NCBI RefSeq assembly: GCF_008084145.1
Contig: NZ_VSDO01000001.1
Coordinates: forward strand, 372,001 to 436,000
Reading direction: 5' to 3'
From: Paenibacillus faecis
GTDB taxonomy: Bacteria; Bacillota; Bacilli; Paenibacillales; Paenibacillaceae
Length of the DNA: 64,000 nucleotides
Below the pieces are notes generated by a model. That model ran no database searches. It saw only the letters and a list, made by a program, of their open reading frames with translations, and was not told where the DNA came from. Both the position numbers and the translations under genes were made by a program. Shown piece by piece: positions 34,551 through 42,387 of the stretch. Numbering within the stretch: the first letter of the stretch is position 1; each line of letters opens with the position of its first letter.

Positions 34551-35384
34551 TTACCATGCATGATTTTCTAGTTCGGCCGCCTTTTTCCGAGCCACAATGA
34601 TCAGATGTTCGGTCGCCTCTCTATACTGAGGGGCTTCGCTCGTTTCGCTAGCGGCTTGCAGCAAATTATCGTAGACGAGCCGATCCTCACGGTATAACCG
34701 GGTCACCTCGGCCGACATTCCGGCCAAAAAGCTTTCCGCTCCGGCGTAAGAAAGAATGTCAAACCCGCCGGCCCGAACCTCATCGAGCGCTTTAGCGGGA
34801 ATGGTGAAGTAGCTTTCGGTAAAACCCCGGTTTTCATCCAACTTCTGTTCCTGTAAATACCCGTAGATTTGTTCGGGGTCCCGATAAGATTCGCTAAACT
34901 CGGTAACTCCCGCTTTAAGGACGCCCCAGGAATTAATGTAAGAGAACAGAGCGACGCCGTCCGCCTTTAAAATTCTTGCCGTCTGCCGGATCACCTGCAG
35001 GCGCTGCTCTTCCTCCAAAATATGATACAGGGGACCCAGCACGAGAGCGCCCTCAAACTGATCCGCCTCCAGAAGGTGCAGGTTTCGGGCATCCTCGCAT
35101 AGATAAGCCTCCGCTTGCAGCCCGAGTTTGCGGAACTCTTGTTCCGCCAATGCCAACGCCTTGACGGACAAGTCTATCAAGGTAACCCGGTAACCTTGCT
35201 GCAGCAATTCGGCGGCATACCGCCCGGGGCCCGAACCGATATCGCAAATGTGACCGGTCTCCGGAAGATACCGGTCCATGAGGCGGAGAGTAGACAACCA
35301 CTCCACCCTGCTATATGGGTGATCCAAACGTGACCACTCCCGTTCCGCACTGTCGTCATAATACCGTTTTACCGTTTCGCTCAT
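34551..35384 (-). CDS. Class I SAM-dependent methyltransferase
   Basis: About 277 residues. Motif I ICDIGSGPGRYA, acidic motif LIDLSVKAL, DARNLHLL and LVLGPLYHILEEE are those of a Rossmann-fold methyltransferase; the substrate is not evident. Start uncertain: ATG 35384 (GGGAG 11 bases before) or TTG 35405. It lies just downstream of the AraC-type regulator gene on the same strand. Confidence 0.85.
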   Translation of the reverse strand: MSETVKRYYDDSAEREWSRLDHPYSRVEWLSTLRLMDRYLPETGHICDIGSGPGRYAAELLQQGYRVTLIDLSVKALALAEQEFRKLGLQAEAYLCEDARNLHLLEADQFEGALVLGPLYHILEEEQRLQVIRQTARILKADGVALFSYINSWGVLKAGVTEFSESYRDPEQIYGYLQEQKLDENRGFTESYFTIPAKALDEVRAGGFDILSYAGAESFLAGMSAEVTRLYREDRLVYDNLLQAASETSEAPQYREATEHLIIVARKKAAELENHAW

Positions 35385-35415
35385 GTCCTTCGACGCTCCC
35401 TTCAAGCAGGACCTG

Positions 35416-36345
35416 TTATAAATGGAAATTAACTTTCGGTTTAATGGGTAAGTAAAGATCGACCTTGCTTTTGCCCTCCGGATCCGTGGCCGGATTGTTC
35501 ATGCAGTATTCCAGACAAGGTTTATCTTCCGCCTCATATTCACTTTGCGGAAGCCATTGTCCGAATAGCGTCTGATAAACAATCCCTAATTGGTCGACGG
35601 TATCATAAAAAGAATAAAGCGCATAAGTCCCTCCCTGCAGCGTGCCGAACCGGATTTCATCCGGATGTCCCGCCCGGTCGAATTCCTCCGGCAAAGTGAC
35701 GCAGGCGTCATAGCGGCAGGCGTACTCCTCGACCAGCGAAGGGTCGTCCAGCGAGATCCCGATAAACTGACGCTCCGGGGGGTATAACCCGTTCTTGGCC
35801 GCCCATGCGCCCAGCTTTTCCCACGCTTGATACGTGTCCAAATAGCTGCCGACATGCCTGACATAGGCCACCTCGGCGTCGGCTAATTGACGAATGGAAA
35901 TGTTCATGTCCCAAATCCTCCTTAAGAAGTTTGTTTTTACTTCTCTAGCATAGGAGGATGGCGTGGATTCATCATCCTGCATCTTGCGGTCTAATAGCGG
36001 AATATTGCGATCCGCCCGAGAGGATACCCTAATTTCACTCGGCGTCTTCTGAAAATGTCTTTTGAACACCGCGTTAAAACCGGAGGGCGACTCGAATCCG
36101 CACAGGATCGAGATTTCCAATACGGTCTTGTCGGTTTCCACCAACAACCGGACGGCTTCCCTTAAGCGCAGCCGCGTCAAATAGACGGCGGGGGTGCTGC
36201 CCATGACGGAAGCAAAGATCCGGCTAAAATGATACTTGGAGAACCCGGAAATGTCGGCAAGACGATCCAGTGTGATCTTTTGCGAGTAGTGACTCTCCAT
36301 GTAATCGACAACGCCGGCCATTCTCTCCTTGTAATAAGAACTCAT
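35416..36345 (-). CDS. AraC-family regulator with GyrI-like effector domain
   Basis: 309 residues. Two helix-turn-helix motifs at the N terminus (ITLDRLADISGFSKYHFSRI; VLEISILCGFESPSGFNAVF) followed by a C-terminal GyrI-like small-molecule domain (VAYVRHVGSY, FGTLQGGTYALYSF). Such proteins sense hydrophobic or cationic compounds and activate resistance genes. GAGGAGAG lies about 9 bases before ATG. Neighbours are a methyltransferase and GNAT genes; the target is unknown. Confidence 0.9.
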   Translation of the reverse strand: MSSYYKERMAGVVDYMESHYSQKITLDRLADISGFSKYHFSRIFASVMGSTPAVYLTRLRLREAVRLLVETDKTVLEISILCGFESPSGFNAVFKRHFQKTPSEIRVSSRADRNIPLLDRKMQDDESTPSSYAREVKTNFLRRIWDMNISIRQLADAEVAYVRHVGSYLDTYQAWEKLGAWAAKNGLYPPERQFIGISLDDPSLVEEYACRYDACVTLPEEFDRAGHPDEIRFGTLQGGTYALYSFYDTVDQLGIVYQTLFGQWLPQSEYEAEDKPCLEYCMNNPATDPEGKSKVDLYLPIKPKVNFHL

Positions 36346-36362
36346 GGTCTCGCTCTCCTCGG

Positions 36363-36923
36363 TTATTTATCAGGCAGGAGCAACCCCATGCCGATGACAT
36401 CGACATAATGGCCGTCCTGAAGCTTAATTTGCCGGCGCAGCAGGCTTTCCCGCACAAACCCCATCTTCATGTACAGTTCAATGGCTTTAACGTTGGTCGC
36501 AAACACTTCCAGGCTGATTTTTTCCAGCCTCGGGTGCTTTTCCGCCCACTCGATAAGCGTTTGCAAGAGCGCCTTGCCGATGCCTCCCCCCTGGTAATCG
36601 CCGCGCACGCTCATCCCGAACGAACCGGTGTGGGCAATCCGCCGTTTCTGTCCGCTCAGAAAATCAAGGAAACCGACAATTCTCCCCTGGTCCTCCGCAA
36701 GGATCACCAAGTTATTTTCGTTGCCGCGCATCCGTTCGATCCAGTCTCTTTCCTCCTCGACCGTCAAAGTGAATTCCTCGGGCACCGTCAGCAGGTGGGC
36801 TTCCGACGCAATGACGGTCCGGTTGAATTCCAGGATACTTTCGGCGTCCCTCCCCTCCGCGGTCCGAAGATCTATGTAACGGTTGTATTTGTCGACGATT
36901 TTAATCGGTGCGATCCAACCCAT
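36363..36923 (-). CDS. GNAT family N-acetyltransferase
   Basis: 186 residues. Acetyl-CoA-binding motif A: GSFGMSVRGDYQGGGIGKAL; C-terminal EVFATNVKAIELYMKMGF. Typical of PhnO/YhhY-type single-domain enzymes; substrate unknown. AGAAGG precedes the ATG. It is 17 bases upstream of the AraC-type gene, perhaps co-transcribed. Confidence 0.88.
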   Translation of the reverse strand: MGWIAPIKIVDKYNRYIDLRTAEGRDAESILEFNRTVIASEAHLLTVPEEFTLTVEEERDWIERMRGNENNLVILAEDQGRIVGFLDFLSGQKRRIAHTGSFGMSVRGDYQGGGIGKALLQTLIEWAEKHPRLEKISLEVFATNVKAIELYMKMGFVRESLLRRQIKLQDGHYVDVIGMGLLLPDK

Positions 36924-36949
36924 ATTACCTTCTCCTCCCCTCGGTGGAT

Positions 36950-37495
36950 TTAATTCTCATTCCAATCTTCGGCCAACATGCCGTATACCATATGATCGAT
37001 AAAATGATCATAGAGCCATTCCGATTGCCGGATTTTGCCCTCCAGCACGAAACCGAGCCGTTCGGGAATCGCCCGGCTGCGGCGGTTGCCTTCGCCGGCC
37101 CGAATTTCCACCCTGTTCATATCCAATGACCGAAACACATAGGTTGTTACCGCCCGGCATGAACGGGTCATAATTCCCCGGCCTTGGAAATCGCGGCCGA
37201 GCCAGTATCCGACAGAGGTCTTGCGGTTGCTTCTGTCGATGCCGTGAATGCCGATACAGCCGGCAATTTCACCCTTATAAAAGATCCCGGCATGAAATCC
37301 GTTTTCCGCTGCCGCCTGCTGTTCGGCCGATTCGATATAGGCGAGGGAATCTTCCCACGTTTTTGTGGCGTCCACCCAGGGCAGCCATTCCCGTAAATAC
37401 GGCCTTTGTCCGTCTATCAGGGTAAACAGAGGTTTCGCCATCTGTTGATCCAACTGTCTTACATGCACCTCTTCGTCGATTTTAACGTCAAACAT
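36950..37495 (-). CDS. RimL/RimJ-type GNAT acetyltransferase
   Basis: 181 residues from ATG 37495, which has AGGAGG 9 bases upstream; the longer open frame to 37537 is rejected. Motifs YLREWLPWVD at the N-terminal third and VGYWLGRDFQGRGIMTRSCR for acetyl-CoA are typical of ribosomal-protein Ser/Ala N-acetyltransferase homologues (YdaF/RimL). Actual substrate unknown. Confidence 0.88.
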   Translation of the reverse strand: MFDVKIDEEVHVRQLDQQMAKPLFTLIDGQRPYLREWLPWVDATKTWEDSLAYIESAEQQAAAENGFHAGIFYKGEIAGCIGIHGIDRSNRKTSVGYWLGRDFQGRGIMTRSCRAVTTYVFRSLDMNRVEIRAGEGNRRSRAIPERLGFVLEGKIRQSEWLYDHFIDHMVYGMLAEDWNEN

Positions 37496-37539
37496 CCAGC
37501 ACGACCTCCTGTTAAGATAGTGTGTTGTTCCGTACACAC

Positions 37540-37623
37540 CACTAGCGTAGCATTAACCCGAGGGGGCTAATGCCGTAGCCGCCTCCCTTAAAACCGAGTG
37601 GGTAGATAAGGGCCTTTTGCGAC
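37540..37623. repeat. 85-bp intergenic repeat, copy B
   Basis: Begins CACTAGCGTAGCATTAACCC and ends GATAAGGGCCTTTTGCG; about 80% identical to 19739-19824. It stands just left of palindrome island B, as copy A stands left of island A. Confidence 0.7.
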
Positions 37624-37644
37624 CGGTACATCGCCCAAGGGAAG

Positions 37645-37834
37645 AAATACCTGCAAATCTGCAGGTATTTTTGGCGCAATGAACGACTTATTCTATAATT
37701 CCTGCAAATCTGCAAGCTTTTTTGCTCGAAGGGCTCTCATTTCTTAAAAGCGTAGAAAATTCCTGCACTTTTGCATCCTTTTGACTTAAACCTCCTCGTT
37801 TGGCGGAAAACTCCTGCACTTTTGCATCTTTTTG
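37645..37834. repeat. Palindrome island B: four CCTGCA..TGCA palindromes
   Basis: Units at 37645-37670 (perfect: AAATACCTGCA, AATC, TGCAGGTATTT), 37697-37724, 37756-37783 and 37807-37834, each ending in a T run. The CCTGCA words start at 37650, 37701, 37762 and 37813: spacings 51, 61, 51. Units 2-4 keep CCTGCA and TGCA but have decayed outer arms. No gene is seen in 37496-37860. Confidence 0.8.
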
Positions 37835-37860
37835 TACATGACCCATCCACGGGCAGTCTT

Positions 37861-38361
37861 CTACACATATCGGCGCGACATCGCTATAAAATCGATCTCC
37901 CGCTCGCCTGCTTTACTTTGAAATAACGTTCCCCGCTGAAACCCGCTACGCTCATACACCTGAATTGCCCGCCGGTTAAAGGCGGCCACAACCAATTGAA
38001 ATTCTTCGGGGGATAATCGTTCCGCCAGAAAACGCATTCCCTCCAGCAGGAACGGCTGCCCCCATCCTTTTCCCGTCATGTCCGGTCGTAACCCCAGCCC
38101 GATGTCCAGCTTGTTGTCCGCGTCGTACAGTCCAACCTCATATCCGCCGGGTACGCGCGCCGCGGCTCCATAGCAGATAAAACCGATCAGTTCTCCACCC
38201 GCCGACGTCTTCGCGGCAAAGTAGCTTCCGCCAAGCAATTCGGCAATACAGGCTTTGCTTCCGTCCATGCTGTAGAGCGAATAAGGCTCCGCATAGGTCC
38301 AGCCGGAAATCTCGACGGCCAAATCCCGTGTCATCGGCTGAAAATAAAATAAGCTCTCGAT
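37861..38361 (-). CDS. GNAT family N-acetyltransferase, possibly AUC-initiated
   Basis: About 166 residues with LFYFQPMT at the N terminus, LDIGLGLRPDMTGKGWGQPF (acetyl-CoA motif) and VVAAFNRRAIQVYERSGFQR. The only ordinary start upstream, GTG 38370, is itself part of the ribosome-binding site GGAGGTG. The codon at the right distance (8 bases after GGAGG) is ATC at 38361, which also fits the expected protein start. A non-AUG start is therefore proposed; GTG 38370 is the fallback. Confidence 0.75.
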   Translation of the reverse strand: MESLFYFQPMTRDLAVEISGWTYAEPYSLYSMDGSKACIAELLGGSYFAAKTSAGGELIGFICYGAAARVPGGYEVGLYDADNKLDIGLGLRPDMTGKGWGQPFLLEGMRFLAERLSPEEFQLVVAAFNRRAIQVYERSGFQRGTLFQSKAGEREIDFIAMSRRYV

Positions 38362-38414
38362 TACGATCACCTCCGCATCTAATGTCTAAGCCAATGGGGC
38401 ACTAGGATAGTGAA

Positions 38415-38933
38415 TTACGGCAAATTTTGATCGATCTGTCCCCGCAGGAAGGCTTCATTCAAGCCATTTTCGCAAAAGTGAAATTTCCTGCCCGTCGCCC
38501 CCTGCACTCTGTCGATGATCTGCCCCAAATGATAGCCGGTATGCTCCACAAGGTGGTAGATCTGGTGAATATGCTCTTCGCTCAACCTGCACTCTCTATG
38601 CAAAAAACGCTCCATCACTTCTTCCCACTCACGAAACTGCTCCTCAAATTTTTGAATAAGCTGCAGGGAAGAAGCGGCGTCTTTCGGAAAGAAATTTTCA
38701 AACCCCGGAAGAAGCTGGCCTTCGGCGTTGGTAAGGCGCAGGCAGTTTCTGGCGATATGTTCGCCCATATGAAGTACGATGGATCCAATGCTGTTCCCTC
38801 CGGGATAGCTTTCCGCCCACAACACCTCATTCGGGAGGTCTTCCAGCACCGCCCTCAGCTTCAGAAAATAGAGATCTTTCATTCGAAGAAGCGAAATTTT
38901 CAAAAATGTTTTTTGAAAACCGGTAAACTCCAC
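38415..38933 (-). CDS. DinB-like / DUF1572 family protein
   Basis: 172 residues, helical bundle with GSIVLHMGEHIARNCLRL and HLVEHTGYHLGQIIDRV, the His positions that bind a metal in DinB-type proteins. Function unknown; relatives include thiol transferases. Start GTG 38933: GGGGG is 8 bases upstream, and no other start has an RBS. Separated by about 30 bases from the small membrane-protein gene. Confidence 0.82.
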   Translation of the reverse strand: MEFTGFQKTFLKISLLRMKDLYFLKLRAVLEDLPNEVLWAESYPGGNSIGSIVLHMGEHIARNCLRLTNAEGQLLPGFENFFPKDAASSLQLIQKFEEQFREWEEVMERFLHRECRLSEEHIHQIYHLVEHTGYHLGQIIDRVQGATGRKFHFCENGLNEAFLRGQIDQNLP

Positions 38934-38962
38934 GATACAATCCCCCTTTTCATTACGTTTTA

Positions 38963-39223
38963 TCAAGGCCCTTCTTCCCGGTTCATCTTTCGCTCGTAAG
39001 CCTCGAGTTCTTCCTCAATGGTGAAACGTTCCTCCTCTTCCGGGTTGAGCAGATGCCATTTGCTTTTGATTTTTTGCAGATCGGTATGGATTTCACGGCT
39101 TCTCCGGTTCATATCGAACACCATGGCGAACAAGACCACCACACATAACGCTATTCCATAAGGTCCGGCAAAAAGGCCAAGCGCCGCCATCCCGGCCCCG
39201 AACAGCAACCCCAACCAGCTCAC
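38963..39223 (-). CDS. Small membrane protein
   Basis: 86 residues: two close hydrophobic segments (LGLLFGAGMAALGLFAGPYG, IALCVVVLFAMVF), then a charged helical tail (about 40-86) rich in Glu, Lys and Arg. GTG start at 39223 with GGAGGGG 7-9 bases before. No family recognised. Starts 15 bases after the HAD gene. Confidence 0.65.
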   Translation of the reverse strand: MSWLGLLFGAGMAALGLFAGPYGIALCVVVLFAMVFDMNRRSREIHTDLQKIKSKWHLLNPEEEERFTIEEELEAYERKMNREEGP

Positions 39224-39238
39224 GGGATCCCCCCTCCC

Positions 39239-39877
39239 TTAAAGATATGCGTTCAAGTCCCGGAGATCCCGGATGAACGCGCGGGGAAAGACTTCCATCT
39301 CGTTCATTTTTGCTTCGTCCCCGCCATACGCGATAAACGGGATGCCCGCAAGTGCGGAAGCTCTGCCGTCCATCCAGGAGTCGCCCACCGAAATCCACTC
39401 CCCGGGGGACACCTCCCCAAAATGATGCAGCACGTGAAAAAAAGCATCCGGCGCCGGTTTGAGGAACCGAACTTGTTCCCTGCCGACGACCTGCTCAAAA
39501 AAGCGCAAGACATCATGGCCCCGAAGGGCGGCCTCCGCCGCCTCAATGGAATTGTTCGTGACGACCACCAAATGATACAGGCCCTGCCACTCTTTGAGCA
39601 GTTCTTTTACGCCGGGCTCCAGCTCCGCATCCTTCATGCCGATGACCTCGTGTTTTTTGGGAACATCCCACAGTTCCTTCATCAATGACTCATTCATCCG
39701 GTTTGTCTTTACGCCCGCTTCGATCAAGGTGGAGGCCGTGTGCCGGTTCAGCTCAACACCTTCCACCAATATGCCGTGTGACACTAAAAATTGATATACG
39801 TCTTGTTTCATCGCCTCGAAATCGATCCGGGACCGCAGCAGTGTATTATCCATATCAAAAATAATGCCCTTAACCAT
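39239..39877 (-). CDS. HAD-superfamily hydrolase
   Basis: 212 residues. Motif I DMDNTLL (nucleophile and acid Asp), motif II VVTNNS, motif III lysine in FLKPAPDAF, motif IV ISVGDSWMDG: all four present, so an active phosphatase or related enzyme is expected. Cap domain helical (about 20-80). Substrate unknown; the fold suggests phosphoglycolate-phosphatase-like subclass. Confidence 0.9.
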   Translation of the reverse strand: MVKGIIFDMDNTLLRSRIDFEAMKQDVYQFLVSHGILVEGVELNRHTASTLIEAGVKTNRMNESLMKELWDVPKKHEVIGMKDAELEPGVKELLKEWQGLYHLVVVTNNSIEAAEAALRGHDVLRFFEQVVGREQVRFLKPAPDAFFHVLHHFGEVSPGEWISVGDSWMDGRASALAGIPFIAYGGDEAKMNEMEVFPRAFIRDLRDLNAYL

Positions 39878-39897
39878 CGGCCACCCCTATCTTTCAT

Positions 39898-40551
39898 TTA
39901 TGTCGGCGGATCTATCTTTTCAAAATATATGTCCAAGCTGTCAAAAAGCCGATTCCTATATTCGTTCGAGATGGGCGTTAAATCCTGAAGCCCGACCATT
40001 CTTCGCTCCGCCGCCTTCTCCTTTCGATTCTCGTCCAAAACAACGCCTTCAATAGGAATCGAAGTCGTTTGACCTAAAAGGAGCCTTTTGAAATCTTCAA
40101 TTTCGCAAAAAAACAACCCGGCAATTTCCTCCGCTTGAAAATCATAGTCCGCCGCCTCCTTGTTGCAGGAATACAAGAAGACATGGTTAAACTCACGATC
40201 GGTTAACACGGGGGAAATCCGGTCCTCTTCCGGGACGAGCCCGCAATAGAATAAGTCCTCGAACACGACCTCAAGCCCCAGCTCTTCCCGCAGTTCCCGG
40301 ACCCCGTCCTCCACGGTTTCTCCGGCTTGAAGATGCCCGGCGCTGGAAATATCCAATAAACCGGGATAGGTGTCTTTGGTGGACTGTCGCAACTGCAACA
40401 GCAGCCTGGGTGGTTCATGGTCCGGTCGGGACACGATCCAGCAGTGAAACGTTTGATGCCACAAGCCCTTGGCATGCACATTTTCCCGCGTATCCACGCC
40501 TATTTTCACCATCGACGCATCGTAAACATCGAATAGCTCCTGCCCGGACAT
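39898..40551 (-). CDS. NUDIX hydrolase, Idi/YfcD-like
   Basis: 217 residues. FDVYDASMVKIG at the start and HQTFHCWIV then LLLQLRQSTKDTYPGLLDIS are as in isopentenyl-diphosphate-isomerase-like NUDIX proteins. Nudix box GHLQAGETVEDGVRELREEL then G is intact. Likely a pyrophosphatase. Its ATG directly follows the stop of the GNAT gene upstream (TAA-G-ATG), implying coupling. Confidence 0.88.
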   Translation of the reverse strand: MSGQELFDVYDASMVKIGVDTRENVHAKGLWHQTFHCWIVSRPDHEPPRLLLQLRQSTKDTYPGLLDISSAGHLQAGETVEDGVRELREELGLEVVFEDLFYCGLVPEEDRISPVLTDREFNHVFLYSCNKEAADYDFQAEEIAGLFFCEIEDFKRLLLGQTTSIPIEGVVLDENRKEKAAERRMVGLQDLTPISNEYRNRLFDSLDIYFEKIDPPT

Positions 40552-40552
40552 C

Positions 40553-41014
40553 TTACGGCAGCTCCAATCTCAGGCGGACCATATCCCTGCACTGAATCCC
40601 GTTTTCATAGATTTCCTCGTCATAGTGACGGACAAAAAAATCCGGATCCACGCCTACGATCCGAAAGCCGCATTTCTGATACAAAGCCAGCTGCTGGACC
40701 CCCGAATTGCCTGTGCCGATTTCCACGGTTTTCATGTTTTCTCTTTTCGCCGATTCAATCGCATGCAGGACCAGTCTTTTTCCGATGCCTCTGCCCTGAT
40801 AATCTTCCTGTACGGCGACATTGACGATCTCTACGGTTTCGGGACGGGTTCTGATCAAAACGTACTCGCCGATCACTTCATCATTCAGATAGGCTCCATA
40901 ACAGTCCCCCCGCTTTACGTACTCTTCCACGATTTCCCGGGAGGGGTCCGCCAGAAGCAGCAAATCATAGGGAAATCCGTCCGCCTGCGTGATTTTTCTA
41001 ATTTCAAGTTCCAT
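40553..41014 (-). CDS. GNAT family N-acetyltransferase (YvbK-like)
   Basis: 153 residues. VNVAVQEDYQGRGIGKRLVL is the acetyl-CoA motif, TVEIGTGNSGVQQLALYQKC follows, and the C terminus has VRHYDEEIYENGIQCRDMVR. Good match to the YvbK-type GNAT group; substrate unknown. GGAGAG lies 6-7 bases before ATG 41014. Confidence 0.88.
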   Translation of the reverse strand: MELEIRKITQADGFPYDLLLLADPSREIVEEYVKRGDCYGAYLNDEVIGEYVLIRTRPETVEIVNVAVQEDYQGRGIGKRLVLHAIESAKRENMKTVEIGTGNSGVQQLALYQKCGFRIVGVDPDFFVRHYDEEIYENGIQCRDMVRLRLELP

Positions 41015-41041
41015 TCTAACCGCTCTCCTTCCTGAAGGCCG

Positions 41042-41248
41042 CTATGGCCGACTTGCCAAATATTCGCTGCGAAGTATGGAATACAGCTTCTGGCTTTTGT
41101 ACTCGTTTCTGATTTTCAATTCTTCACGGATGATTCCTTCCAAGGTCATCCCCATCCGCTGCATGACCTTTTCGGACCGGAAATTTTCACTGTTGCAGCG
41201 GGCCTCGATCCGGTTCAAGCCCATGTCCTCGAATCCGAATCTGACTCC
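41042..41248 (-). pseudogene. Truncated RimJ-type GNAT acetyltransferase (C-terminal fragment)
   Basis: The open frame from 41248 reads GVRFGFEDMGLNRIEARCNS and continues with FRSEKVMQRMGM, EGIIREE and YSILRSEYL: the last third of a RimJ/RimL enzyme. Residues before FGFEDMGLNR are absent; a stop (TAA) precedes it, and the upstream DNA belongs to another gene. Remnant only, about 68 codons. Confidence 0.65.
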
Positions 41249-41257
41249 TTATTTTCA

Positions 41258-41680
41258 TCATAGAATCGTTGCACGGTATCCCGTGGATCTCCCTTTTTCA
41301 ACCGCCTGCACGTAACCTGAAAAATAAAAAGGGATATTGTCCTCCGCCCCGTTTTGAATTCGCCCTCTGACTTTATCAAAAGCGAGCAGCGATACCGAAA
41401 AGTCCGGCTCCCCCGTAACCAGAACAGGCTGCTGCCGATCCGGGCTCCAAACGTAGACGCCGCCAAAATTTCTTCGGGCCACCTCAAACACGTAGCATCC
41501 CGCCATAGAGGAGATGGAGTCCAGCTGTTCTTCTCCCAGATCGAAATCGCCGGCCTCATCCAGCAATTCGTCGAGCGGCTGCAGACTTTCAATACTAAAA
41601 TCAAAGTTTCCGCGATCCGCAAAGTTTCGGGTAAAACTCTCCGCCGTGAATCTAATGTCTTCTTCTAATTTCCCTGTCAT
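41258..41680 (-). CDS. Hypothetical protein
   Basis: 140 residues, acidic (LDELLDEAGDFDLGEEQL), with a predicted mixed fold: helical N-terminal half and beta-rich C-terminal half (GCYVFEVARRNFGGVYVWS, QQPVLVTGEPDFSVSLLAFD). No family recognised. GGAGAG lies 10 bases before ATG. The gene may originally have been longer: it ends right against the GNAT fragment. Confidence 0.6.
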   Translation of the reverse strand: MTGKLEEDIRFTAESFTRNFADRGNFDFSIESLQPLDELLDEAGDFDLGEEQLDSISSMAGCYVFEVARRNFGGVYVWSPDRQQPVLVTGEPDFSVSLLAFDKVRGRIQNGAEDNIPFYFSGYVQAVEKGRSTGYRATIL

Positions 41681-41697
41681 AGGCTAATCTCTCCTCC

Positions 41698-42183
41698 TTA
41701 TCCATCCCATCGCTGGTCTAATTTATCGGCATAATAGCTTATCGCTCTGGCGTATTGACGTATACCGGAATCGGAACTGGTTTGCGCCAGCTGATTCAAC
41801 AGAATCTCCATCGCCTTGCTGTAATCCTGCAGATTATATAGAACCATCGCGAGAAAAACCGGAAACTCCCGGTGATCCGGAAATTCGGTCATAGCCTGCT
41901 CGAAGATGTTCCTCGCTTCGGAGTAGTCGCCCAGCGCCCTGAAGGTACTGCCCAAGCCAAGATAAGCTCCTGGTTTCTCCTCTACAGCAAGTCCTCCGGC
42001 CAAGGCTGCTTTATAAAAGGGAACGGCTTCCTTCTCCAAACCCAAGGAATCATGAACCCAGGCGCATTGATACCAAACGGACGGATTCTCCGGCTCCGTT
42101 TCTACCAATTCTAGCAGCATGGTACGTGCTTCTTCCAGTTTTCCCGATTCTCTTAAACGGATGGCCAAATTTAAATTCTCCAT
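41698..42183 (-). CDS. Tetratricopeptide-repeat protein
   Basis: 161 residues from ATG 42183 (GGGGAG 6-7 bases upstream; a longer frame to 42240 lacks an RBS). At least three TPR-like helical pairs: LRESGKLEEARTMLLELVE, GAYLGLGSTFRALGDYSEA, and VFLAMVLYNLQDYSKAMEIL. Likely a protein-interaction scaffold; similar small TPR proteins in Firmicutes have no known role. Separated by 17 bases from the next gene. Confidence 0.8.
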   Translation of the reverse strand: MENLNLAIRLRESGKLEEARTMLLELVETEPENPSVWYQCAWVHDSLGLEKEAVPFYKAALAGGLAVEEKPGAYLGLGSTFRALGDYSEARNIFEQAMTEFPDHREFPVFLAMVLYNLQDYSKAMEILLNQLAQTSSDSGIRQYARAISYYADKLDQRWDG

Positions 42184-42301
42184 AAAACTCCCCTCCCCGT
42201 ACGAGTATTGTACCAGCTTCTGCCAATCGGGAGAATCCAAAAATCAATTGCCGGACGAATAAGTAATAAATAGAAGAGTTCCTTTTTTGAAATTAACTCT
42301 T

Positions 42302-42332
42302 TTAATTCTGACACCCAAGATGTCAGAATTAA
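42302..42332. promoter_or_regulatory. Perfect 12-bp inverted repeat, probable WYL-regulator operator
   Basis: TTAATTCTGACA, 7 bases, TGTCAGAATTAA, 56 bases before the WYL regulator gene. A long perfect dyad without a T run in the space between divergent genes is best read as an operator, plausibly for the regulator itself. Confidence 0.65.
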
Positions 42333-42387
42333 TGGAGTAGGATGAAAACGAACCACCGATAAGGTTGGAGCCGAGGAGCGAAACGAA

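Noticed and set aside
37645..37834. CRISPR array
   Set aside because: Only four units, each a palindrome of changing sequence with short spacers of unequal length and no cas genes; better explained as an intergenic palindrome island.
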